Under the pieces are notes generated by a model. It was not told the DNA's origin, did no database searches, and saw only the letters and a list, made by a program, of their open reading frames with translations. This document shows, in pieces, positions 1 through 7,360 of a stretch of DNA of 12,593 bases. This DNA is from Deltaproteobacteria bacterium (GTDB lineage: Bacteria; Desulfobacterota; Desulfobulbia; Desulfobulbales; VMSU01). A program made the translations under genes and the position numbers. Numbering within the stretch: position 1 is the stretch's first letter; each line of letters opens with the position of its first letter. Location: assembly GCA_024274995.1 (NCBI GenBank), contig JAJSAA010000078.1:1-12593 (forward strand), written 5' to 3'.

Positions 1-145
1 ATAAGCAAATAAAAAAAATAAGCAGAAAAATTTGTTTCATGGCTGTCCCTGGCACCCTTTTAATATCTCGAGATTATATGAGAGCTGTTAAAAAAATGTA
101 TAGACCATAGCCTAAGCAATATTTATGCCGGTATCATAAGAGACA

Positions 146-158
146 TTGTAACGGTTCA
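146..158 (+). repeat. Possible 5'-end fragment of the structured repeat
   Basis: TTGTAACGGTTCA matches the outer-arm pattern TGTAAYNGYTYA found at the 5' ends of the two full repeat copies (193-204 on + and 609-598 on -). TAC follows at 166-168, loosely like the GCTRTAC that follows the arm in both full copies. The partner arm TGAACCGTTACAA is not present in the window, so this would be a remnant. A 13-base match with degenerate positions could also be chance. Confidence 0.25.
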
Positions 159-193
159 CCCGGGGTACTAAAATTTTATGCTGCCTCAGTACT

Positions 194-341
194 GTAATAG
201 TTCAGCTATACTTTAGATTCGTCCGTTTCAGCCTTCGAGTCAGGTAAGCGAAGCGAAGACTTCGATACTCCCCGTACGTGAGAAGGTCGAAACGAACGAG
301 GTAAGCGCAGACTCCGAGATGAGGTGCTGGTGAACTATTAC
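194..341 (+). repeat. Structured inverted-repeat element, copy A
   Basis: The outer stem is GTAATAGTTCA (194-204) paired with TGAACTATTAC (331-341), a perfect 11 bp. An inner stem of about 18 bp with two mismatches and one G-T pair joins 219-236 to 282-299. A small hairpin, CGAA/TTCG, sits in its loop (254-264). The 3' linker between the stems holds AGGTAAGCGCAGACTCCGA (299-317). AGGTAAGCG also occurs at 242-250 inside the inner loop, as if part of the motif had been duplicated. Copy B has the same architecture on the opposite strand. It may be a structured RNA, a miniature mobile element or a REP-like repeat; the sequence alone does not decide. No clear target-site duplication flanks it. Confidence 0.75.
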
Positions 342-481
342 GAGAAATTTCGTTTAATGGAACCAGGCTGCAAATGCGATTATATTAGTTTATTCTGTCG
401 ATATTTATTATTTTTTATGGTTCTTGTGGTTAAAAAAATGTAACCATTTAGGTATGACTGTAAATTGCCTTAAACTCTGAG

Positions 482-610
482 TTGTAACTGCTTAGATGTG
501 CTTCAGATCGGAGTCTACGCTTACCTTGTTTGTTTATGGCTTCGTAGCGTACTTGTGCTACTCAAGAAGCCATAAATGGGTAAATATGGGGTACAGCTAA
601 GCAGTTACAA
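482..610 (-). repeat. Structured inverted-repeat element, copy B (inverted)
   Basis: The outer stem is TTGTAACTGCTTAG (482-495) paired with CTAAGCAGTTACAA (597-610), a perfect 14 bp. The inner stem joins TTTATGGCTTC (533-543) to GAAGCCATAAA (566-576), continued by GTAGC (544-548) with GCTAC (557-561) across a four-base bulge. Read on the minus strand, the order is outer arm, a 20-base linker, inner stem, a 37-base linker with AGGTAAGCGTAGACTCCGA (526-508), and the closing arm. That is the same plan as copy A. The 28-base block 508-535 matches 290-317 of copy A at 25 positions, the differences all being transitions. Confidence 0.75.
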
Positions 611-669
611 AAATTTAAAGAATAAATTTGGTTGTAATTTCTATTGTTTCTATAATGAGGACAAATTTA

Positions 670-1212
670 ATGGCTAAATCACCCCTATTTGGGGCATTTC
701 ACGTCATAAAATTCTTCAAATCAGGGGTGAGCAGGAATGGGGTGCTCTGTAAAATAGTCAGTCAGGATTTAGAAAATGACCTGAATAAGCTGTATTTATT
801 ATCGTTTTTTTATGAAGGTGATTACTGCAAATACCTCTTGATGACCATCCATGAGAAGAAAAATAAATCGGCAGGTATGGTGTTCTCCGAACTTGAACTC
901 AAGAAAGTACGCTGCGAAACCATAAATGAACGAATGGCCACGCTTATGATTATTTACCTAATCGGTGCCGGTGGCGGCGGGGATGAAGTGGGCCGCGAAA
1001 TCACCAATAGTACCATCGTCGGTCATGGGCAGTTCGCTTATCTTTTTGCCATTTTTCAAGATGGTAAGTTTCAGCTTTTTCATTCAGGAACCTCCTTTAG
1101 ATGGTTTATGGTTAAAGAGTTAAATGAAATTATTAAATTGCTGCGTTTGCGTATATGCTCTTGTGGCAAAAAAAAAAGCAAGTTGAAAAAATATTCTACA
1201 GGTAAAACTTGA
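670..1212 (+). CDS. Hypothetical protein, 180 residues
   Basis: I do not recognise this protein. I start it at the ATG at 670 because GAGGA (657-661) stands eight bases upstream, a well-placed ribosome binding site. The longer reading from a TTG at 628 adds 14 residues with no such signal, and an ATG at 655 also lacks one. The product has a mixed middle with a glycine-rich turn (GAGGGGDEVGRE, near residues 98-109) and a strongly basic, Cys-containing C-terminus (CSCGKKKSKLKK). I see no signal peptide or clear membrane segment. Its AT-rich codons differ from the Trm112 and dnaE genes downstream, and it sits next to repeats, which would suit an accessory gene. It could be a spurious open frame, although the length and ribosome binding site argue against that. 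Confidence 0.5.
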   Translation: MAKSPLFGAFHVIKFFKSGVSRNGVLCKIVSQDLENDLNKLYLLSFFYEGDYCKYLLMTIHEKKNKSAGMVFSELELKKVRCETINERMATLMIIYLIGAGGGGDEVGREITNSTIVGHGQFAYLFAIFQDGKFQLFHSGTSFRWFMVKELNEIIKLLRLRICSCGKKKSKLKKYSTGKT

Positions 1213-1234
1213 CGGCAGGGAAAGCAGCATTTAA

Positions 1235-1253
1235 ATTCAGCGTGATGCTGAAT
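1235..1253. terminator. Hairpin after the hypothetical gene, weak terminator candidate
   Basis: ATTCAGC (1235-1241) pairs with GCTGAAT (1247-1253) around a five-base loop. It lies 22 bases after the stop codon at 1212 and ahead of the Trm112 gene. No run of T follows, so intrinsic termination is doubtful; it may only be an intergenic stem. Confidence 0.3.
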
Positions 1254-1282
1254 AATTACCAGAAAAATAAAAGAGGAAGATG

Positions 1283-1450
1283 ATGATCAACAAGGAATTA
1301 TTAGATATTCTGGCTTGCCCCAAATGTAAAGGTGAGCTTAAACTTAACGCTCAAGAGGATGGCCTTGTCTGTGATAAGTGCAAGCTGCTCTACGAAATTC
1401 GGGATGATATTCCGGTAATGCTTATTGATGAGGCCAGGAAGATTGACTGA
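1283..1450 (+). CDS. Trm112 family zinc-ribbon protein (YcaR/UPF0434-like)
   Basis: This 55-residue protein has the family layout: a short helical N-terminus (INKELLDILACP), a first Cys pair CPKC, a second pair CDKC about 15 residues later, then the strand DDIPVMLIDEA. E. coli YcaR has the matching ACP-C and GIPVLL segments. In eukaryotes and archaea Trm112 is a small zinc-binding partner that stabilises methyltransferases acting on tRNA, rRNA and release factors; the bacterial role is less settled. Two adjacent ATGs (1280 and 1283) compete. GAGGA at 1273-1277 is only two bases from the first and five from the second, so I chose 1283. The gene is too short for usual length cut-offs. Its end overlaps the start of the next gene by 23 bases, which implies translational coupling. 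Confidence 0.85.
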   Translation: MINKELLDILACPKCKGELKLNAQEDGLVCDKCKLLYEIRDDIPVMLIDEARKID

Positions 1451-2237
1451 TAACCCTCTACCCGTCAAGCGGACTGATTGTTTTGTTAACGCGCCCTACG
1501 GTTTTCTTGAAGATGGGCTTATTGATACCTTCATTGAGCATGGCCTCCAGCCGGAGATCGGTCTTGAGGGGGAGATTCTATACACCAGAAAAGAGAGCGA
1601 TTACAGGAAGATAGCCGCTCTGTTGCAAGAAAGCTCACTGTCTTGCACTCTGCACGCCCCCTTTTTTGACCTGGCACCCGGTGCCCTTGATCACAAGATT
1701 CTATCCCTCAGTCGTGACAAGCTGCGTTTGGCCTTTGAACTTATCAGTATTTTCCGGCCCCGGGCGGTTATCTGTCATCTGGCCTATGAAGAGAATAAGC
1801 ATGGCTATAAGTTAGAAGAATGGTGCCGTCACGCCGAGGTTACCTGGCGGCAATTGGCGGCTTTGGCGGCGGCTGGCAACACCCGTCTGATGCTTGAAAA
1901 TACCTATGAGACAACGCCTGAGCGCCATATTGCCATGCTGGAGGCCCTTGATTCTCCCCATGCCGGTTTTTGCCTCGATACCGGTCATCTCCTGGCCTTC
2001 GCCCACAGCCCCTGGCAGGATTGGCTGCCAGCCATGTCACCTTGGCTTGGCCACCTGCATCTCCACGACAATAATGGCCGCCGGGATGAACATCTCGGTA
2101 TAGGCCGGGGTAAATTTGATTTTCAGGGGCTCTTTCAGTTCTTGACCTGTCACGATCTTCATCCCCTTATTACCCTGGAACCGCACTCGGAGGATGACCT
2201 CTGGGCTAGTCTCCGAGTGCTGGGGCTTAATTCATAG
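1428..2237 (+). CDS. Sugar phosphate isomerase/epimerase-like TIM-barrel protein
   Basis: This 269-residue protein fits the xylose-isomerase-like / AP endonuclease family 2 barrel. Motifs in barrel order are LHAPFFDLAPG, an ICHLAYE strand, LENTYE (Glu157 as a likely metal ligand), CLDTGH (Asp184 and His187), GHLHLHDNNGRRDEHLGIGRG, and a final TLEPH strand. These give the Glu/Asp/His metal site typical of the family, so a divalent-metal isomerase, epimerase or endonuclease IV-like role is possible; the substrate cannot be told. The start is uncertain. ATG at 1428 overlaps the Trm112 gene by 23 bases, a TTG lies just upstream at 1425, and a TTG at 1443 has AGGAAG directly before it but too close. 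Overlap with the Trm112 gene suggests one operon. dnaE follows 108 bases later. Confidence 0.8.
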   Translation: MRPGRLTDNPLPVKRTDCFVNAPYGFLEDGLIDTFIEHGLQPEIGLEGEILYTRKESDYRKIAALLQESSLSCTLHAPFFDLAPGALDHKILSLSRDKLRLAFELISIFRPRAVICHLAYEENKHGYKLEEWCRHAEVTWRQLAALAAAGNTRLMLENTYETTPERHIAMLEALDSPHAGFCLDTGHLLAFAHSPWQDWLPAMSPWLGHLHLHDNNGRRDEHLGIGRGKFDFQGLFQFLTCHDLHPLITLEPHSEDDLWASLRVLGLNS

Positions 2238-2250
2238 TAATTCATAGTAA
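2231..2250 (+). repeat. Ten-base tandem duplication spanning a stop codon
   Basis: TTCATAGTAA occurs twice in a row. The first copy contains the TAG stop (2235-2237) of the isomerase-like gene. This looks like a recent slippage duplication; it leaves the protein unchanged. Confidence 0.7.
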
Positions 2251-2253
2251 CAT

Positions 2254-2267
2254 GCCCGGTTCCGGGC
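2254..2267 (+). terminator. Short GC hairpin between the isomerase gene and dnaE
   Basis: GCCCG (2254-2258) pairs with CGGGC (2263-2267) around a GTTC loop, 17 bases after the isomerase stop. No T-run follows, so it is at best a weak or Rho-assisted terminator, or an mRNA 3' end stabiliser ahead of dnaE. Confidence 0.3.
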
Positions 2268-2345
2268 TCGATGAAACGTGAAAGTAGTGCTGAGGCCAAG
2301 ACCATTGGCAGGTGACTTTTATATAAATATTCCGGATTATCTATA

Positions 2346-5300
2346 ATGACTGCAACAGATTTCGTTCATCTCCATGTTCATACCCAATACAGCCTTTTAG
2401 ACGGGGCTATCCGTTTCAAGGATCTCTATGCCAAATGCCATGAATTCGGCATGAATACTGTGACTATTACCGATCATGGTGCCATGTTTGGGGCTCTGGA
2501 ATTTTATGAAACAGCCCGTAAGGCCAAACTGAAACCCATTGTCGGTTGTGAATTTTATGTGGCCCCTCACAGCCGTAAAATTAAGGGCGGCAAGGTGGCT
2601 GGTGAGGTGCTTTACTATCATCTTGTCCTCCTCGCCATGAATAAAAACGGCTATCAGAATCTTCTGAAGCTGGCTAGTTACGCCCAGTTGGACGGTTATT
2701 ACTATAAGCCGCGGATCGATAAGGAACTGCTGCGGGCCCATGGCACCGATCTCATTGCCCTTTCCGCCTGTCTGCACGGTGAGGTGGCCTATCAGGTGGG
2801 GCATAATCGGGATATGAAGGCGGCAGTGAAAGCGGCCTCCGAGTTTAAGGAGCTTTTTGGTGACCGTTTCTATCTTGAGCTCCAGGAGAACGGTCTTGAA
2901 GAGCAGAAAATTGTCAATGACGGCCTGAAAAAGATAGCGGCGGAACTTGATATCCAGCTGGTGGCCACCAATGACTGTCATTATCTTAACCGGGAGGATG
3001 CCGCCGCCCATGAGGTCTTGCTCTGTATCCAGACCGGCAAGACCATGGATGATCCCAAACGGTTTAAATTTTCCACCGATGAACTTTACTTTAAGTCACC
3101 GGCGGATATGGCCCGTGATTTTGCCCATTGTCCGGAGGCCCTGGCTAATACGGCAGTTATTGCCAGTCGTTGCAATCTTGAGCTGGAGTTTGGTGAAAGC
3201 TGTTTTCCGCTTTTTGAGCCGCCGGCGGGATACACCCTGAGCACATTTTTTGAGAAGCAGGCCCGGGACGGTCTGGAGGAACGTCTTAAAGGGATCAGGG
3301 CCCATGATGGCTTAAGTGCTGAACAGGAGAAGATATATCGTCAGCGCATGGACATGGAGGTCGGGGTTATTAAAACCATGGGCTTTCCGGCCTATTTTCT
3401 CATTGTGGCCGATTTTATAAACTGGTCTAAAAGCCAGGGAATTCCCGTGGGGCCGGGCCGCGGCTCCGGGGCCGGCAGTCTGGCGGCTTACAGCATGCAG
3501 ATTACTGATATTGATCCCATCCGCCACGGTTTGATCTTTGAACGCTTTTTAAATATCGAGCGGCAGGGGATGCCGGATTTTGATATTGATTTCTGCCAGA
3601 CCCGCCGCGGTGAAGTCATTGAATACGTCAAGAGGCGGTACGGCGGTGAGGATCATGTGGCCCAGATCGCCGCCTATGGCTCCATGAAGGCCAAGGGGGT
3701 AATTCGTGATGTGGGCCGGGCTCTGGCTCTGCCCTTTGGCGAAGTTGACCGCCTTGCCAAGCTGGTGCCCAATGTCCTGGGTATTACCCTGCCCAAGGCT
3801 CTGGAACAGGAGCCGCGCTTGAAGGATTTAATGAATCGTGATCCGCAGGTGGCTAAATTAATGACCATCGCCATGCGCCTTGAAGGCCTGCCGCGCCATA
3901 TATCCACCCATGCCGCTGGTGTGGTTATTTCACCTAAACCCATGATGGAGTATCTGCCAGTTTGCCGTGACTCCAAGGGTGACGTAATTACCCAATATGA
4001 CAAGAAGTATACAGAGAAGACCGGCCTGATAAAGTTTGATTTTCTGGGATTGAAGACCCTGACGGTAATTGAAAACGCCATTAAACTCATTGCCAAGGTC
4101 ATTGGCAATCGTCTCGATCTGGCGGCCATCAGCATGGATGATGTTAAGACCTTTAAACTTCTGCGTAAAGGTGATGCTCTGGGGGTATTCCAGCTGGAAA
4201 GTTCAGGGATGAGAACCCTGCTCATGGATATGCAGCCTGAGGTCTTCAGTGATCTTGTGGCCCTGGTGGCCCTCTATCGGCCCGGCCCCTTAGAGAGCGG
4301 CATGGTTTCTGATTTTGTTAATACCAAGCATGGCCGTATGGTGGCCAAATATCCCTTACCCCAGTTAAAGCCTATTCTGGAGGAGACCTATGGGGTTATC
4401 GTCTATCAGGAACAGGTCATGAAAATCGCCAATGTCCTGGCTAACTACAGCTTGGGTGATGCCGATATCCTGCGCCGGGCCATGGGCAACAAGATCAAGG
4501 AGGTCATGGATAATGAGAAAGAAAAATTCATGGCCGGGGCTTTGGCAAATAATATCCCCGCTGACAAGGCGGAGTATATATTTGATCTCATGGCCAAATT
4601 TGCCGGTTATGGCTTCAATAAATCACATAGCGCCGCCTATGCCCTGATCTCGTACCAGACCGCCTACCTGAAGGCTCATTATCCGGCGCAGTTCATGGCC
4701 GCTTTATTGTCCTGCGATGTAAATAATACCGATAAGGTTGTCCTTTATATTAATGAATGTAAACATCATGGTATAGAGGTTTTGCCGCCTGACATTAACG
4801 AGAGCGACAAGGATTTTAATGTCATTGACGGGCGGATTCGCTTTGGTTTGGCCGCCATCAAGAATGTTGGCGACGCGGCTCTGGATTCCATTATTGAGGA
4901 ACGTGGGAAGGAAGGGTCATACACCTCCCTTGAGGATTTTTGCTCCCGTATCGACTCCCGGCGGGTAAACAAGAGAGTGATAGAGAGCCTCATTAAAACC
5001 GGGGCTTTTGATTCATTCAGAGCCCGCCGCTCGCAGATGTTCGCTGTTCTGGATCAGGCTCTGGAACAAGCCCAGGCAGCTCAGCGGGATAAATTAAGCG
5101 GCCAATTCTCCCTCTTCGAAATGCTTCCCGAGGATGAAAATAATAAGAGCAGCGCCATCTCCCTGCCCAATATTCCGGAATGGACGCAAAAGAAAATGTT
5201 AGCGGCCGAAAAGGAGATGGTGGGCTATTATATCTCCGGCCATCCCTTAGATAATTATCAGCAGGAATTGGCCGATCTGGTGGACGCCAACCTCATGGAG

Positions 5301-5873
5301 ATTGGCCTCAGCAAGCATGAACGGCAGGTGCGGGTGGGCGGTCTGGTGCGCACCTATAAGGAGCATAAGAGCAAGAAAAAGGAGCGGATGGCCTTTGTTA
5401 CCTTAGAGGACTTGACCGGCAGTATTGAGGTTATTGTTTTTCCCCGCACTTTTGCCGAGTGTTCTGAACTCTTAGGTGGTGAAGAGCCCTTGATTATTCA
5501 GGGCCGTCTGCAGACCGATGAGGAGCGGGGTGAGGCCAAGATTATTGCCGATTCAGTTGACTCTTTGTTAAGCGCCAGGGAAAAATTTACTGAAAGGACT
5601 ATTCTGCGTTTACGGGCGGAGACTATCTCCAGGCCTGTTATGCAGAGGGTGAAACAGGTGTTGCAGAAGTTTTATGGCAGCTGCCCGGTGAGCCTGACCA
5701 TTCATTTTGAGGAGCGGGGCGAGGTGGATATAAATATTCCTAAGGACATGACCATCAGGCCCTGCCAGGAATTCCGCCAGGAGCTTGTTGATTTAATGGC
5801 TGATTGCCAGGTGATGTTTCAGCCCAAAGCGGTTGAGATAAAGCAGCCCCGTAAATGGCAGAAAAGGGGGTAG
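2346..5873 (+). CDS. dnaE: DNA polymerase III subunit alpha
   Basis: This is the replicative polymerase catalytic subunit, 1175 residues, close to the usual length (E. coli has 1160). The N-terminal PHP domain (about 1-290) keeps His10, His12, Asp19, His44, Glu69, His92, Cys142, Asp210 and His212, which look like the full set of metal ligands. In E. coli several are lost. The palm contains PGRGSGAGS and PDFDIDF (410-416, catalytic Asp413 and Asp415), with the third Asp in IKFDFLG (Asp565). A helix-hairpin-helix region lies near 830-860. QFSLF (920-924) is a beta-clamp binding motif at the site where E. coli has its own. An OB-fold runs from about 995 to 1080, followed by a C-terminal domain. 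The ATG lacks a strong Shine-Dalgarno sequence. The gene is convergent with the unrecognised gene at 5942-7252. Confidence 0.98.
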   Translation: MTATDFVHLHVHTQYSLLDGAIRFKDLYAKCHEFGMNTVTITDHGAMFGALEFYETARKAKLKPIVGCEFYVAPHSRKIKGGKVAGEVLYYHLVLLAMNKNGYQNLLKLASYAQLDGYYYKPRIDKELLRAHGTDLIALSACLHGEVAYQVGHNRDMKAAVKAASEFKELFGDRFYLELQENGLEEQKIVNDGLKKIAAELDIQLVATNDCHYLNREDAAAHEVLLCIQTGKTMDDPKRFKFSTDELYFKSPADMARDFAHCPEALANTAVIASRCNLELEFGESCFPLFEPPAGYTLSTFFEKQARDGLEERLKGIRAHDGLSAEQEKIYRQRMDMEVGVIKTMGFPAYFLIVADFINWSKSQGIPVGPGRGSGAGSLAAYSMQITDIDPIRHGLIFERFLNIERQGMPDFDIDFCQTRRGEVIEYVKRRYGGEDHVAQIAAYGSMKAKGVIRDVGRALALPFGEVDRLAKLVPNVLGITLPKALEQEPRLKDLMNRDPQVAKLMTIAMRLEGLPRHISTHAAGVVISPKPMMEYLPVCRDSKGDVITQYDKKYTEKTGLIKFDFLGLKTLTVIENAIKLIAKVIGNRLDLAAISMDDVKTFKLLRKGDALGVFQLESSGMRTLLMDMQPEVFSDLVALVALYRPGPLESGMVSDFVNTKHGRMVAKYPLPQLKPILEETYGVIVYQEQVMKIANVLANYSLGDADILRRAMGNKIKEVMDNEKEKFMAGALANNIPADKAEYIFDLMAKFAGYGFNKSHSAAYALISYQTAYLKAHYPAQFMAALLSCDVNNTDKVVLYINECKHHGIEVLPPDINESDKDFNVIDGRIRFGLAAIKNVGDAALDSIIEERGKEGSYTSLEDFCSRIDSRRVNKRVIESLIKTGAFDSFRARRSQMFAVLDQALEQAQAAQRDKLSGQFSLFEMLPEDENNKSSAISLPNIPEWTQKKMLAAEKEMVGYYISGHPLDNYQQELADLVDANLMEIGLSKHERQVRVGGLVRTYKEHKSKKKERMAFVTLEDLTGSIEVIVFPRTFAECSELLGGEEPLIIQGRLQTDEERGEAKIIADSVDSLLSAREKFTERTILRLRAETISRPVMQRVKQVLQKFYGSCPVSLTIHFEERGEVDINIPKDMTIRPCQEFRQELVDLMADCQVMFQPKAVEIKQPRKWQKRG

Positions 5874-5941
5874 GGGATGGATTTATTCGTTGAATATCCT
5901 TACTTTGTCGGCACTCAGAAATATATTGAGATTAGGCGCCG

Positions 5942-7252
5942 CTAATTGGATTCAATATTAAGCCGACAGGCCTTGATGAGATTTTCCTTGATGTCGGTCA
6001 GGTTAAGGTTGTAAATATCCGGCGGGAAAAGGAGTTCGGCTACCCCGCTGTCAAAGAGCCTCTTGATCTCGTATTCATCGTGGGAAACGCCGCGCTGATA
6101 GATATAGTCGAGGTAGGTACGGTTGGTGTGGATGATGAATTCTACCCGCATGCCGCCCATCCGGGCAAAAAATTTAAACATGGGGGTGTTGGCGGAGCTG
6201 CCGATATTACTGCTTTCATAACGACCGCCGGTTAAGGTGTCGGAGATGTCCTCTAAAGTCATAAAGGAATTGGCCCTGATGGCACTCTCGGTAAGGTGGG
6301 CCTGGAAGAGCCTGACTTCGCCGATGGAGTCTAAAACTGCCATGAGTCCTAACTCGTCATCTACGGCGGCGGCCGGATTTTCTTCACCCTTGCGCAATAG
6401 TTTCAGAACCTTGGCCTCAGGTGGTTTTTTGCGGATTGAGACGTAGACCGGTATCGTCCGGCCACGGCTGTTGAAACGCCGCCGCTTAATCAGGGTTATT
6501 TTGCGTCCCTTTTTTTTCTCCATGGCGGCGCTTTCCGGTATGGAAATGACTTTTACCGCCTGGCAGGCAAAATTGTCATTGCTGTGCTGACTTAACAGGC
6601 ATGAGATTTCTAACTCACCAATGAGCAGATCCGGGCTCCAGACCTGCTCGTTCAGGAAATCTAAAAAATCGATGAAATTATTTTCGATATTGGTTTCCCG
6701 TTCACGCTGGTCAATGGAACCGGCGAGATACATGAGCAGAAGTTTTCTTCTGGCCTCAAAACGGGCCTTTTTGTGATAGCGCTTGTTGAAGGTAATTAAG
6801 AGTAGATCAACGGGGCTGCTGGTGATATCAATCTCGTTGGTCATTTCAATATAAGGGGCGTATGGAGCCATCACCCGGCTCTGCAGATAACGGATTACCC
6901 GATCCGCGGTGCGGGAATAATCGCGGATGGCGGAGATTATCTCCTCCTCGTTGCCCTGCAAACCGAACATATTCCCTAACAACCGATAACTGCGGCGGTT
7001 CATCTCGGCCCTGCGGTTTTTGTCGGCCAGGAGAGGGGTAATTTCGCTAAAGGAATTAATTGTCAAAAAATCAAATATCTGGGCCCTGATAATCCGATAT
7101 TGAGTAATCAGGCCCGTGGCGCGTAATTGACGCGCGAACTCTCTCGCTGCTTTAGAAAACAGGCGGCTTTCCATGGGGGTATCTAAGGTGGCGAAGGGGC
7201 TGTTCTGCGAAATAAGGGTGAATTTATTATTGTTTCTGACGGCAGTACTCAT
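5942..7252 (-). CDS. Unrecognised protein, 436 residues, possible degenerate nucleotidyltransferase fold
   Basis: I cannot name this protein. The first half (about 25-220) is rich in charged helices with many Arg and Tyr. A strongly basic patch (KKKGRK 246-251, KRRRFNSRGR 256-265) follows. The second half holds SIRKKPPEAKVLKLLRKG (272-289), VDDELGLMAVLDS (297-309), RVEFIIHT (369-376) and YQRGVSHDEYEIKRLF (385-400). The order of these segments faintly recalls RelA/SpoT synthetase domains (an R-x-K patch, an Asp-containing strand before G-L, a V-E-x-x-I-x-T strand, then an S-H-x-x-Y helix). That is a visual resemblance only. No signal peptide or membrane span is visible, so it is probably cytoplasmic. 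The start is backed by AAGAGAT upstream. It is the last gene of the minus-strand run, 108 bases after the amidotransferase-like gene. Confidence 0.75.
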   Translation of the reverse strand: MSTAVRNNNKFTLISQNSPFATLDTPMESRLFSKAAREFARQLRATGLITQYRIIRAQIFDFLTINSFSEITPLLADKNRRAEMNRRSYRLLGNMFGLQGNEEEIISAIRDYSRTADRVIRYLQSRVMAPYAPYIEMTNEIDITSSPVDLLLITFNKRYHKKARFEARRKLLLMYLAGSIDQRERETNIENNFIDFLDFLNEQVWSPDLLIGELEISCLLSQHSNDNFACQAVKVISIPESAAMEKKKGRKITLIKRRRFNSRGRTIPVYVSIRKKPPEAKVLKLLRKGEENPAAAVDDELGLMAVLDSIGEVRLFQAHLTESAIRANSFMTLEDISDTLTGGRYESSNIGSSANTPMFKFFARMGGMRVEFIIHTNRTYLDYIYQRGVSHDEYEIKRLFDSGVAELLFPPDIYNLNLTDIKENLIKACRLNIESN

Positions 7253-7360
7253 GAAAATTATCTCTTTTGTATGAAAGTTTGTCTAATCCCGTGTCATGCT
7301 TTTCATAACTTTTGTTCTTTGTTGTTCCTGCCGGGCAGGGATGAACTGGTTCGTCGCTAT

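Larger units (their letters stand above)
1..669. other. Gene-free AT-rich stretch with structured repeats
   Basis: I see no convincing coding region on either strand here. The interval holds two long stem-loop repeats (listed separately), a possible fragment of a third at 146-158, and a small hairpin with arms TGGTT/AACCA around 430-446. Bases 1-145 and 342-481 are AT-rich and otherwise featureless to me. The composition differs from the GC-richer housekeeping genes that follow, which fits an accessory or repeat-laden intergenic region. Confidence 0.6.

Noticed and set aside
53..68. TGGCAC near the window start as a sigma-54 -24 box
   Set aside because: No GC follows at the required -12 spacing.
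482..610. Integron attC-site reading of the structured repeats
   Set aside because: Size and folding resemble attC, but the ends lack the GTTRRRY/RYYYAAC core and no cassette gene lies between the two copies.
628..656. Sigma-70-like TTGGTT-N17-TATAAT just before the hypothetical gene
   Set aside because: The -10 box abuts the ribosome binding site, so a transcript from it would start after that site; more likely chance in AT-rich DNA.
3674..4225. Open frame on the minus strand within dnaE
   Set aside because: It is antisense to a conserved polymerase core and has low-complexity, Arg/Ser-rich composition typical of shadow frames.
5877..5945. A 22-codon open frame directly after dnaE with a strong GGGG ribosome-binding-like stretch
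   Set aside because: It is very short, overlaps the end of the opposite gene, and has no recognisable feature; the G-run belongs to the end of dnaE.
7327..7339. CCTGC-CGG-GCAGG hairpin between the amidotransferase-like and unrecognised genes
   Set aside because: The stem is only 5 bp with no T-run on either side, too weak to call a terminator.
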